Part shown: piece after piece, positions 1 through 6,718 of the stretch
Layout of the letters: every line of letters begins with the position of its first letter
Numbering within the stretch: position 1 is the stretch's first letter
NCBI GenBank assembly: GCA_934700375.1
Contig: CAKUXT010000083.1
Span: forward strand, 1-8,417
Direction: 5' to 3'
DNA from: an uncultured Bacilli bacterium
GTDB lineage: Bacteria; Bacillota_I; Bacilli_A; RFN20; CAG-288
Length of the DNA: 8,417 bases
The notes under the pieces: generated by a model
Told to the model about the DNA's origin: nothing
The model's input: only the letters and a program-made list of their open reading frames with translations
The model's database searches: none
Position numbers and translations under genes: made by a program

Positions 1-453
1 GACATTCACCGCTTTGATGAGAATGGGAAAAGATTTGTTCTTGCCGGCATAGAACTGCCTGGAAAGAAAATCAAGGCTCATTCCGATGGTGATTGCCTGT
101 ATCATTCTCTTGCCAATTCGATTTTATCCGCTTTGGGTTTAGAAGACATCGGCACTTATTTTCCCGATAATAACGCTGATACCGAAGGGATGGATAGCGA
201 GGATATTCTTTCCTTCGCATTGGCTCAGATGGAAACAAGAGAATATACGATATCCAATATCGTGATCGATGTTGTACTTCAAAGCGTCAAGCTGAAGAAT
301 TACAAAGAACAGATCAAAAGCAGATTGTCTGAAGTCATGAATCTATCTGCTGATAGGATTGCAATTCATGCAAATACGAAAGAAGGTCTTGATGCGGTCG
401 GTCATGATGAAGCCGTTGAGGTTTATTCGACCGTCTGCCTAATAAAAATGTGA
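1..453 (+). CDS. ispF: 2-C-methyl-D-erythritol 2,4-cyclodiphosphate synthase (IspF), 5'-truncated by window edge
   Basis: IspF converts CDP-methylerythritol 2-phosphate to methylerythritol cyclodiphosphate with release of CMP, in the cytoplasmic MEP pathway of isoprenoid synthesis. The reading frame is open from base 1 and gives 150 residues. Visible are the metal-binding D-x-H (residues 1 and 3 of the fragment), the HSDGD segment at 27-31, the third metal histidine at 35, and the GLEDIGTYFPD stretch matching the family's DIGxxFPD. Compared with the E. coli protein (159 residues) only about seven N-terminal residues are missing. The true start therefore lies upstream of the window; an in-frame TTG at 133 is not the start, because conserved catalytic residues precede it. 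The C-terminal motif that is usually A-T-T-T-E-x-L-G-F-T-G-R-G-E reads A-N-T-K-E-G-L-D-A-V-G-H-D-E, so it is divergent. The TGA stop overlaps the argS ribosome binding site, suggesting cotranscription. Confidence 0.9.
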   Translation, partial: DIHRFDENGKRFVLAGIELPGKKIKAHSDGDCLYHSLANSILSALGLEDIGTYFPDNNADTEGMDSEDILSFALAQMETREYTISNIVIDVVLQSVKLKNYKEQIKSRLSEVMNLSADRIAIHANTKEGLDAVGHDEAVEVYSTVCLIKM

Positions 454-457
454 GGTG
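452..457 (+). promoter_or_regulatory. Ribosome binding site of argS (decides the start)
   Basis: GAGGTG lies six bases before the ATG at 464 and overlaps the ispF TGA stop. An in-frame GTG at 455 falls inside this site and so cannot be the start. The overlap suggests translational coupling of argS to ispF. Confidence 0.8.
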
Positions 458-463
458 CTATTT

Positions 464-2113
464 ATGGATATTCAACAGAAAATCAAAGATGAACTGAAGC
501 GTGTCATCGTCAAACTCGGCGGAGAAGTCGAAGACAAAGAGATCGTTCTCTCCCCTTCCGATACACGCGAACATGGAGACTATGCTTCTAACTTAGCCAT
601 GAGAAAAGCAAAAGTCTTCCACAAGAATCCGATGGATCTGGCAAATGATATCATCGCCGAGTTTTCACTTGACGGTGTCGATCATATCGAGGCCTGTAGA
701 CCTGGCTTTCTGAACTTCTTCTTGAAGCAGGATGAACTCGGTTCCATCATCAAGACAATCGTCAGCAATCCTGAACATTACGGCGAACTTGATATGGGAA
801 AAGGAATCAAAGTCGATATCGAATATGTTTCTGCAAACCCGACAGGCACATTGCATTTAGGACATGCCAGAGGCGCAGCCTTAGGCGATTGCTTGGCTAG
901 ACTTTACAAAAAGGCAGGCTATGACGTCACACGTGAATATTATGTGAACGACGCCGGTGTTCAGATGGACCATCTTGCTGAGTCCCTGATGGTTCGTTAT
1001 CTGGAAGAGTTCTCTCAGGATGCAAAAATGCCTGAAGATGGATACCATGGACCTGAAATCATCGCCTTGGCGAAGGAACTGAAGGAAAAGGTCGGTGACA
1101 GTTATCTTGCCGATCCTGAAAGCCACTTGGAAGACTTCAAGCAGTTCGGTGGCATGAAGCTTCTTGATGCTATCAAGAAAGACCTTCATGATTTCCGTGT
1201 CGATCAGGATGTCTACACCTCCGAAAAGGCTATCCGCCAAAGAGGAGATGTCGAAAAGGTATTACAACAGCTCAAGCCTTTCTGCTATGAACAGGATGGT
1301 GCCTTATGGCTCAATACCACAAAAGACGGAGATGATAAGGACAGAGTTCTCGTCAAGAGCGATGGAAACTATACTTATCTCCTTCCTGATATCGCATATC
1401 ATAACGACAAGTTCAATCGCGGCTTCGATTTATTGATTGACCTCTTCGGCGCAGACCACCATGGTTATATCGCTAGACTCAAATCCTCACAGAAGGACTT
1501 AGGTCACAATCCTGATGCGCTTCATGTCTCTTTGGTTCAGATGGTCAGACTCTTCAAGAACGGCGAAGAGTTCAAGATGAGCAAGAGAACAGGAAATGCC
1601 ATCTCGATGAAAGAGCTTGTCGAAGAAGTCGGTGTCGATGCTGTCCGTTACTTCTTTGTTTCAAGAAGCGGAACCTCTCACCTCGATTTCGATATTGATC
1701 TTGCAAAGACTTTGGGCAGTGAAAACCCTGTCTATTATGCTCAGTATACGCATGCTAGACTTTGCGGCATCATGAACAACGCGAAGGATTTCTATCCAAT
1801 CGATTATTCTTCTTCTTTGCTTGTCAGCGAATCAGAAAAGAATCTTCTCATCCTTTTGAAAGGATATTCTGATGTCATCAAGTCTGCAACGGTTGAAAAC
1901 GAGCCTTACAAGGTCACCAATTACATTCACACTCTCGCTCAGAGCATCAATGAATTCTATACGAAGTGCCGTGTCATTGACAGTCAGAATGTAGAGCTTA
2001 CCAAGGAGAGACTCGGTCTTGTCGAAGCCTGCAAGGATGTCTTGGCTTCCGCCTTGGATTTGATTGCGGTTTCCGCTCCTGAAAGAATGGTATCCGCAGA
2101 AAAAGCAGAATAA
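464..2113 (+). CDS. argS: Arginyl-tRNA synthetase
   Basis: Class I aminoacyl-tRNA synthetase that charges tRNA-Arg with arginine using ATP, in the cytoplasm. The 549-residue product has the usual bacterial ArgRS length and domain order. The N-terminal additional domain carries HGDYASNLAM near residue 37. The Rossmann catalytic core has the HIGH-type signature HLGH at 131-134, preceded by SANPTG, and the KMSKR signature at 371-375. A C-terminal DALR anticodon-binding domain begins near AQYTHAR (426-432) and ends close to the family's typical APERM. The start is ATG 464, chosen because GAGGTG sits six bases upstream; the in-frame GTG at 455 would lie within that site. It follows ispF with no room for a separate promoter, so the two are probably cotranscribed. 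No terminator is evident after the stop, so read-through into rpoE is possible. No key residue is missing. Confidence 0.97.
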   Translation: MDIQQKIKDELKRVIVKLGGEVEDKEIVLSPSDTREHGDYASNLAMRKAKVFHKNPMDLANDIIAEFSLDGVDHIEACRPGFLNFFLKQDELGSIIKTIVSNPEHYGELDMGKGIKVDIEYVSANPTGTLHLGHARGAALGDCLARLYKKAGYDVTREYYVNDAGVQMDHLAESLMVRYLEEFSQDAKMPEDGYHGPEIIALAKELKEKVGDSYLADPESHLEDFKQFGGMKLLDAIKKDLHDFRVDQDVYTSEKAIRQRGDVEKVLQQLKPFCYEQDGALWLNTTKDGDDKDRVLVKSDGNYTYLLPDIAYHNDKFNRGFDLLIDLFGADHHGYIARLKSSQKDLGHNPDALHVSLVQMVRLFKNGEEFKMSKRTGNAISMKELVEEVGVDAVRYFFVSRSGTSHLDFDIDLAKTLGSENPVYYAQYTHARLCGIMNNAKDFYPIDYSSSLLVSESEKNLLILLKGYSDVIKSATVENEPYKVTNYIHTLAQSINEFYTKCRVIDSQNVELTKERLGLVEACKDVLASALDLIAVSAPERMVSAEKAE

Positions 2114-2135
2114 CATTGATTTTTTCAAAAATTGG

Positions 2136-2164
2136 TTTCTTTCGGTGCACTTTAATAGTATACT
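2136..2164 (+). promoter_or_regulatory. Candidate sigma-A promoter of rpoE
   Basis: In the 102-base gap between argS and rpoE, TATACT at 2159-2164 matches the -10 consensus at five of six positions. A weak -35 candidate, TTTCTT, lies at 2136-2141 with 17-base spacing. The overlapping TAGTAT at 2156-2161 with TTGGTT at 2132-2137 (18-base spacing) is an alternative reading. The -10 region sits at the centre of a 22-bp near-palindrome (2150-2171). Confidence 0.45.
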
Positions 2165-2171
2165 TTTAAAG
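2150..2171. repeat. 22-bp near-perfect palindrome over the rpoE -10 region
   Basis: The arms 2150-2160 and 2161-2171 are reverse complements at 9 of 11 positions: outer CTTT/AAAG, centre GTATAC. It is centred on the candidate -10 element of rpoE. It is AT-rich, so chance similarity is possible, but the position is where a repressor operator would act. Confidence 0.4.
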
Positions 2172-2200
2172 CTAACCTTGAATTATATCTTGATTTGATA

Positions 2201-2206
2201 AAGGAG
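2201..2206 (+). promoter_or_regulatory. Ribosome binding site of rpoE (decides the start)
   Basis: AAGGAG lies nine bases before the ATG at 2216. An in-frame TTG at 2195 is upstream of this site and has no good site of its own, so ATG 2216 is the start. Confidence 0.8.
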
Positions 2207-2215
2207 AATACACTT

Positions 2216-2650
2216 ATGGTAGATAAATCATTAGTCAATGTCGCATATGAGATTCTCAGCGAGGATTACAACAGCGGAAACAAAGAACCCAAACCGTTCT
2301 TGCAGCTCTGCTCTGAAATCTGCGAGAGAGTCGGAATGACTGAAGAAGAATTCATGAAATTGGTTTCCCGCTTCTACACCGATCTGACATTGGATGGACG
2401 TTTCGTCATCAAAGAGAACAACACTTGGACATTAAGAGAACATGAGCTTTATAAGAATGTCCATATCGATATGAATAAGGTCTATTCTATCGATGAGTTC
2501 GAAGAAGATGATGAAAAGAAAGATGAGAATACGGACGAAGATGATGAAGACAGCTCCGATTCTTATGATGAAGAGAAAGAAGAAAACAACTACGAAGATG
2601 ATGATACCGTTGAGAGCGGCATGGATGACGATAACGACGAAAACAACTGA
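2216..2650 (+). CDS. rpoE: DNA-directed RNA polymerase delta subunit
   Basis: Delta is a small accessory subunit of Bacillota RNA polymerase that increases promoter selectivity and recycling of the enzyme; despite the symbol it is unrelated to the sigma-E factor of proteobacteria. The 144-residue product has the two expected parts. Residues 1 to about 85 form a HARE-HTH-type winged-helix domain, recognisable by the pattern in ILSEDYNSGNKEPKPFLQL and by FYTDLTLDGRF followed by W-x-LRE. From residue 93 to the end is an unstructured tail in which 31 of 52 residues are Asp or Glu, as is typical. ATG 2216 is chosen because AAGGAG lies nine bases upstream. The gene has its own likely promoter and is closed by a strong hairpin terminator. 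In many Bacillota pyrG follows rpoE; here an nrnA-type gene follows. Confidence 0.93.
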   Translation: MVDKSLVNVAYEILSEDYNSGNKEPKPFLQLCSEICERVGMTEEEFMKLVSRFYTDLTLDGRFVIKENNTWTLREHELYKNVHIDMNKVYSIDEFEEDDEKKDENTDEDDEDSSDSYDEEKEENNYEDDDTVESGMDDDNDENN

Positions 2651-2657
2651 TTTCATT

Positions 2658-2666
2658 TGTTAGTAT
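2658..2666 (+). promoter_or_regulatory. Possible extended -10 promoter for the nrnA operon
   Basis: TGTTAGTAT fits the extended -10 pattern TGnTAnnnT (TG at 2658-2659, hexamer TAGTAT at 2661-2666). No convincing -35 lies 17 bases upstream. Transcription would start near 2673, inside the left arm of the rpoE terminator. It is the only candidate promoter I see between rpoE and nrnA. Confidence 0.25.
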
Positions 2667-2667
2667 T

Positions 2668-2700
2668 AAGCCCTCTGAAAAATCAAAGGGCTTTTTGTTT
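2668..2700 (+). terminator. Intrinsic terminator after rpoE
   Basis: AAGCCCT (2668-2674) pairs perfectly with AGGGCTT (2687-2693) across a 12-base loop, followed by a T-rich run (2692-2700, TTTTTGTTT). It begins 17 bases after the rpoE stop and ends before the nrnA ribosome binding site. Confidence 0.85.
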
Positions 2701-2717
2701 CAGAAAGGATAACCAAC

Positions 2718-3665
2718 ATGAATTATTACGATGACGAAAGAGAACAGGTGTTCTCTGAACTTGAAAAGGCAGACAGCATTGTCATTTTTGGCCACAAGAA
2801 TCCCGATGGTGACTGTGTCGGCTCTGTCTTAGGCATGAAACATGCTCTGAAAACACTGTTCCCGACAAAAAAGGTCTATGCTGTCGGAACACACCCCGCC
2901 TATCTTCCTGTCACGGAAGAGAGTGATGATGTATCTGATGAAGTCATCGAAAATTCTTTGGCTCTTATGGTCGACCTCTCTGATTTGGAAAGAGTTGAAG
3001 ATCAGAGAATCCTCAAAGCTCCGAAGATCGTCTGCATCGACCATCATATGAAACAATACGATGTTTCTTTTGCGATTGTCAGAGATGAAAAGGCACCTTC
3101 TGCTACCTTCATTATCGCAAAATGCCTCCTTCTCCGTTATGGCAAGATTCCTAGTGACGAATGTGCAAAGTATCTCTATATGGGATTAGTCACAGACAGC
3201 GGAAGATTCCAGTACGATGCTGAACCGGAGACACTTGAAATTGCTTCCAAGCTTGTCAGCTATGGCATCGATTACAGATCGATGTATAACGCTTTATATC
3301 GTCAGTCTTCTATCGATCTGAAGTATCGCTCTGTCATTTATCAGAACTTCAAGTTTGATGGTTTGGTCACCTATTGCTGCATGGATAAGAAGACTTATCA
3401 GGCATTAGGACTCACCCAGAATGATGCAGGCGGAAAAGTCAACCTCCTCTCTATGCTCGATGATCATCCGATGTGGGCTTTCTTTACTGAACAGGATGAC
3501 GGAACAATTCGTGTCGAACTTCGTTCCAACGGAAAATACAATGTTCAGAAAGTTGCTGCTCAGTTCAATGGCGGCGGTCATTTGGCAGCTTCCGGATGCA
3601 AGCTTGAGACTTTTGACAGAGTTCAGGAAGTCATTGACGCTTTGAATCAGACTGAGAGCATCTAA
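2718..3665 (+). CDS. nrnA: DHH/DHHA1 phosphoesterase, bifunctional oligoribonuclease/pAp phosphatase (NrnA type)
   Basis: NrnA-type enzymes degrade very short RNAs to mononucleotides and dephosphorylate 3'-phosphoadenosine 5'-phosphate (pAp) to AMP, in the cytoplasm, with Mn2+. The 315-residue protein has the family's usual length. Its DHH domain shows all the metal motifs: GHKNPDGD (H26, D30, D32), D86 in MVDLSD, the DHH triad at 108-110, and D160 in VTDSGRF. The DHHA1 substrate-binding domain ends with the GGGH signature at 285-288. AAAGGA at 2704-2709, eight bases before the ATG, supports the start. It is the first gene after the rpoE terminator, and its TAA stop shares one base with the next ATG, so the following gene is probably translationally coupled. 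Bacillota generally lack Orn, and NrnA-type proteins fill that role, so this may be the cell's main nano-RNase. Confidence 0.92.
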   Translation: MNYYDDEREQVFSELEKADSIVIFGHKNPDGDCVGSVLGMKHALKTLFPTKKVYAVGTHPAYLPVTEESDDVSDEVIENSLALMVDLSDLERVEDQRILKAPKIVCIDHHMKQYDVSFAIVRDEKAPSATFIIAKCLLLRYGKIPSDECAKYLYMGLVTDSGRFQYDAEPETLEIASKLVSYGIDYRSMYNALYRQSSIDLKYRSVIYQNFKFDGLVTYCCMDKKTYQALGLTQNDAGGKVNLLSMLDDHPMWAFFTEQDDGTIRVELRSNGKYNVQKVAAQFNGGGHLAASGCKLETFDRVQEVIDALNQTESI

Positions 3666-4444
3666 TGTTTGAAAAAGAACTGAATGCAATGATTCTCGCT
3701 GGCAGAAAAGCCAGCGATGAAATCATGAAGATTTATAGAAAAGGTTTCAATGTAACGATTAAAAGTGACCAGTCACCGGTGACCGATGCAGACATTGCTT
3801 CCAACAAAGTCATCAGAGAGACTTTATCACCTTTCTCTGATATCGGATGGTTGAGCGAAGAAGATTATGATGATAGATCAAGACTGGAAAAACGAAAACT
3901 GTTTGTGATCGATCCACTTGATGGAACCAGCGATTTTGTCGAGCGTGATGATTCCTTCGGTGTCAATATTGCACTTGTTGTCGATCGTGAACCTGTCTGC
4001 TCGGTCATCGCAATACCAGCACAGAACAAAATCTATTATGCTATAAAGGACAAAGGCTCCTATTTCCTTGACGGAAACGAATCTCTTCCCTTGCATGTAT
4101 CCGATAGATTAGATCATCTTGTTTTCTTAACATCCAAGACACATTCCTCTTTAGAAGAAGAAAATCTTATTAAAGCAAATCACAACATTATAGATAAAGT
4201 TGTTCCTCTTGGCGCTTCAACGAAGGCAGTTGCAATCGCTGAAGGAAAAGCTGATTGCTGCATCCGATATACAAAGATGACAAAGGAATGGGATGTCTGT
4301 GCACCTGATCTTTTAGTCAGGGAAGCCGGCGGATTGTTTGTGGACACTTTGGGACAACCCTTTGTCTACAATCGAGAAAACGTATACAACATGAACGGAT
4401 ATTGCATGTTCAATAGAAAGGAAAATCTGAGATTCATCTTATGA
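3665..4444 (+). CDS. Inositol-monophosphatase-family protein, probable 3'(2'),5'-bisphosphate nucleotidase (CysQ-like)
   Basis: Members of this family are Mg2+-dependent, Li+-sensitive phosphomonoesterases. CysQ members remove the 3' phosphate of pAp or PAPS; SuhB members act on inositol phosphates. The 259-residue protein shows SPVTDAD (37-43), the metal-binding SEED segment (64-67), DPLDGTSDF (83-91, with D83, D86 and T88 as expected metal and water ligands), and EWDVCAPDLLVREAGG with W209-D210. The SPVTDAD sequence, the F-x-VNIAL stretch after the DGT motif, and IRYTKMTKEWD resemble CysQ more than SuhB, so pAp is the favoured substrate; this is inference. The start overlaps the nrnA stop by one base, and the TGA overlaps the ATG of the next gene by four, so it sits in the middle of a coupled three-gene unit. 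Its own ribosome binding site (GAGAG near 3654) is weak. Inositol phosphate or NADP(H) phosphatase activity remains possible. Confidence 0.85.
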   Translation: MFEKELNAMILAGRKASDEIMKIYRKGFNVTIKSDQSPVTDADIASNKVIRETLSPFSDIGWLSEEDYDDRSRLEKRKLFVIDPLDGTSDFVERDDSFGVNIALVVDREPVCSVIAIPAQNKIYYAIKDKGSYFLDGNESLPLHVSDRLDHLVFLTSKTHSSLEEENLIKANHNIIDKVVPLGASTKAVAIAEGKADCCIRYTKMTKEWDVCAPDLLVREAGGLFVDTLGQPFVYNRENVYNMNGYCMFNRKENLRFIL

Positions 4445-5949
4445 AAAAGAATAAACTTTTATTGCTTCCTCTTGTTCTTCTCACTTTAGTCGGATGTGAC
4501 ATCAAAATCAATTTTGGTTCCAATGCGGGTGGAAACACTACCGACAAACAGAATGCCACAACCAAGCCTGAGCTTATTACTGTTTTCTCTATCAATGACC
4601 TTCATGGCTCCTTAAAGGAGAATCCTGATGAAGGAGAACTCGGTTTGGCAAAGTTGGAATATGCGATTAAAAATGATGTCGATTACAATCCTGAAACCAG
4701 CATCATCATCTCTTGCGGAGATTCATGGCAAGGCGGTTATCTCTCTTATAAGGAAAGAACCATCACTGATGAGCTTCTTGGCGTGATGGGTGTAGAAGCC
4801 ATGGTCTTAGGAAATCATGAATTTGATTGGGGAATCGATAACATCAAGACTCTTAGAGAACAGTCTCCGTTCCCGTTCTTGGCCTGCAATATCAAAGATC
4901 CTAATGGCGGACACACAAACCAGATTTCTGATAATCATGCCATCATCGAGAAAGCCGGCGCTAAAATCGGCATTATCGGCGCTATGGGAGCTGGTGAAGA
5001 AAACTCGATAGCAACCTCCTCTTTGGCAGGTTATTCCTTTGATAGCAGAACAAGTATCATTAAAGATGAGGTAAATTATCTCACCGGAGAAAACTGTGAT
5101 CTGATTCTTCTTGCCGCACACGATTCTTATAAGAACGAAAACGGATATATCAATTCGATTGCAAGCACATTAAATACCACTCAGATTCAAGGCATCTTCG
5201 GCGCACACACCCATTACTTCGAATCCGGAGAAGCTGGATCTAACAAAATTCCATTTGTTCAGGGAGGCTGCAATTCAAGAGGATATGCAAAGATGTCTTT
5301 CTCTCTTTCTCAGAAGAAAGCTGTTGAACATTCATATGTCAAAGCATTCTCCAGTTATTACAATACTGATTCTTCCTTATTGAATCAGACTATTGTTTCA
5401 AGAATTGAAGAGTCTGATAAACGCTATAACGGCTCTGAGGAAATCTGCCAGTTGCAGGGAGATTTCAGAAGAGGATACGAGCTCAATAAGTTCGTTCCTG
5501 AAATCATGCTCAAACAGGCAATCAACTATGGATTCAAAGGAAAGAATGAATTGATTGCTCTTCATAACAATGCCGGTATCCGTGCCAACCTTTCTTCAGG
5601 TTCTCTGACAAGAGAAAAACTCTTCAAGGTCGAACCCTTCGAAAACAAGGTAAAGATCATCAAGAATATCAGCGGATCGAAAGTCGGTGGCCTTTTAGGA
5701 ACAATCAACGGCTCTTATTCATCTAAGTTCTATGCTTATATGAGAGAGACGGATCAAGCATTTGACAGCAGCAAGACTTATGATGTCGTCACAATTGATT
5801 ATGTTTCTGAAGGCTATTATGGCAGACGCTGTTTCGGCGATGCTCCTCAGTACGACTTAAGAAACGAAAAGCCGTTCATCTTGGATATCATGATCGATTA
5901 TCTTCAGTCATCTGAAAACAAGGTCTACAACGCTGCCGATTATCGTTAA
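4441..5949 (+). CDS. 5'-nucleotidase/metallophosphatase lipoprotein (UshA family)
   Basis: This is a surface-anchored enzyme that probably hydrolyses extracellular nucleotides to nucleosides and phosphate for salvage. The 502-residue precursor begins with a lipoprotein signal: basic MKKNK, a leucine-rich core, and the lipobox LVGC with the lipidated cysteine at 19. A Ser/Thr/Asn-rich linker follows. The calcineurin-like domain has D53-x-H55, G93-D94, the GNHEFD motif (N125, H126, E127, with the H126/D129 catalytic pair known from UshA), H227, and H256-T-H258. The C-terminal 5'-nucleotidase domain includes NAGIR (377-381), matching the family's N-x-GIR, then LTREKLFKVEPF. The ATG overlaps the preceding stop (ATGA). 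The nearest good purine-rich site is 18 bases away, so translation probably depends on coupling. A strong terminator follows. The natural substrate (AMP, UDP-sugar or 2',3'-cyclic nucleotide) cannot be fixed from sequence. Confidence 0.92.
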   Translation: MKKNKLLLLPLVLLTLVGCDIKINFGSNAGGNTTDKQNATTKPELITVFSINDLHGSLKENPDEGELGLAKLEYAIKNDVDYNPETSIIISCGDSWQGGYLSYKERTITDELLGVMGVEAMVLGNHEFDWGIDNIKTLREQSPFPFLACNIKDPNGGHTNQISDNHAIIEKAGAKIGIIGAMGAGEENSIATSSLAGYSFDSRTSIIKDEVNYLTGENCDLILLAAHDSYKNENGYINSIASTLNTTQIQGIFGAHTHYFESGEAGSNKIPFVQGGCNSRGYAKMSFSLSQKKAVEHSYVKAFSSYYNTDSSLLNQTIVSRIEESDKRYNGSEEICQLQGDFRRGYELNKFVPEIMLKQAINYGFKGKNELIALHNNAGIRANLSSGSLTREKLFKVEPFENKVKIIKNISGSKVGGLLGTINGSYSSKFYAYMRETDQAFDSSKTYDVVTIDYVSEGYYGRRCFGDAPQYDLRNEKPFILDIMIDYLQSSENKVYNAADYR

Positions 5950-5958
5950 TCGACTAAC

Positions 5959-6000
5959 AAAAAAATGACACTCCAGAACAATGCGGAGTGTCATTTTTTT
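5959..6000. terminator. Bidirectional intrinsic terminator between convergent operons
   Basis: A perfect 16-bp inverted repeat has arms at 5959-5974 and 5985-6000 around a 10-base loop. The GC-containing core (TGACACTCC and its complement) is flanked by seven A on the left and seven T on the right, so the structure ends in a T tract whichever strand is read. It lies 9 bases after the nucleotidase stop and 8 bases from the talC stop, and serves both. Confidence 0.93.
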
Positions 6001-6008
6001 GATACGAT

Positions 6009-6668
6009 TTACTTCTTTTCCAGGCTTGCAGTCTTCTCTGCATCTTTTCTGAAGGAATCCAATCCTTTATCAGTCAAAGGATGCTGAATGAGAGACTTCA
6101 GAACCTTATAAGGGACTGTTGCGATATCGGAACCTTCCAATGCGCAGTTTTCAACATGGGCTTTGGAACGGATAGAAGCGGAAATGATCTTGGTGTCATA
6201 TCCGAAATTCTTCTTGAGAGTGACAATGTCCTTGATGAGCTGAACGCTGTCCCAGCCGTTATCATCCAATCTTCCTAAGAAAGGTGAAACATAGGTTGCA
6301 TGATTCTCCATGGCAAGAAGAGCCTGGGCGGATGAGAAGCAAAGTGTGACATTGGTAGGAATGTGTTCTTCATAAAGTGCTTTGCATGCCTGAAGACCGG
6401 CCATGGTCATCGGCAGTTTGATAACAATATGCTTCGGATCGATTGCGTAAAGCTCTTTTGCCTGCTTCATCATGCCGTCGAAATCTTCGGCAGTGACTTC
6501 AGCGGAAATAGGACCATCGATCAATTTTGTGATCTGAGTGATGACATCTTTCTGTGTCAGTCCTTCTCTTGCAATCAAAGAGGGATTTGTCGTGACGCCT
6601 TTGACAAAGCCCCATGTGGCAGCTTCCTTGATTTCTTCAATGTTTGCTGTGTCGATAAATAAAACCAT
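6009..6668 (-). CDS. Transaldolase, small FSA/TalC family
   Basis: The protein is a Schiff-base aldolase of about 220 residues, of the decameric-type fructose-6-phosphate aldolase/transaldolase family, acting in the cytoplasmic non-oxidative pentose phosphate pathway. Of its 219 residues, the key ones are visible: D6 in FIDTANI, T26-T27-N28-P29, the Schiff-base lysine K84 in IVIKLPMT, the R133-LD segment, and S165/R167. Two positions separate the subfamilies. Where E. coli FsaA has Gln59 this protein has E57, and where FsaA has Tyr131 it has F130; both are the transaldolase type. I therefore favour transfer of dihydroxyacetone from fructose 6-phosphate to erythrose 4-phosphate over free aldol cleavage. 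AAGGAGA (6677-6683) lies eight bases before the ATG. A promoter candidate sits just upstream, overlapping the end of the preceding gene. It would supply pentose or erythrose phosphate in a cell lacking classical TalB; that last point is inference. Confidence 0.92.
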   Translation of the reverse strand: MVLFIDTANIEEIKEAATWGFVKGVTTNPSLIAREGLTQKDVITQITKLIDGPISAEVTAEDFDGMMKQAKELYAIDPKHIVIKLPMTMAGLQACKALYEEHIPTNVTLCFSSAQALLAMENHATYVSPFLGRLDDNGWDSVQLIKDIVTLKKNFGYDTKIISASIRSKAHVENCALEGSDIATVPYKVLKSLIQHPLTDKGLDSFRKDAEKTASLEKK

Positions 6669-6690
6669 TTTGTATATCTCCTTATTGAAT

Positions 6691-6718
6691 ATTATAGTTC
6701 TTCGTTTTTCTTTTTCTA
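6691..6718 (-). promoter_or_regulatory. Candidate sigma-A promoter of talC
   Basis: On the minus strand a perfect TATAAT lies at 6691-6696, preceded after 16 bases by TAGAAA (6713-6718), a four-of-six match to TTGACA. The -35 overlaps the stop codon of the membrane protein gene. The predicted leader is very short (about 16 bases) but contains the ribosome binding site. Confidence 0.55.

Noticed and set aside
133..453. A shorter gene starting at the in-frame TTG at 133
   Set aside because: The same frame is open to base 1 and contains the IspF metal-binding residues upstream of 133, so the TTG is internal.
455..463. GTG start for argS at 455
   Set aside because: It lies inside the GAGGTG ribosome binding site; ATG 464 has ideal spacing and the expected N-terminus.
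881..1240. Antisense open frame of 119 codons inside argS
   Set aside because: It is fully opposite a conserved gene, with no recognisable domain or ribosome binding site; this is a codon-bias shadow.
1832..2128. Minus-strand open frame across the argS 3' end
   Set aside because: It is opposite the DALR domain, with no motif and no promoter.
2114..2135. Terminator after argS
   Set aside because: The stretch around the T run can only form short A-T pairs with no GC core.
2195..2215. TTG start for rpoE at 2195
   Set aside because: It is upstream of AAGGAG at 2201-2206, which serves ATG 2216 and gives the expected delta N-terminus.
2492..2647. GA-rich low-complexity stretch as a repeat array
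   Set aside because: It is explained by the acidic tail of the delta subunit (GAA, GAT and GAC codons) and has no regular period.
6363..6662. Plus-strand open frame of 99 codons opposite talC
   Set aside because: Cysteine- and phenylalanine-rich composition typical of a reversed coding strand; talC is clearly the real gene.
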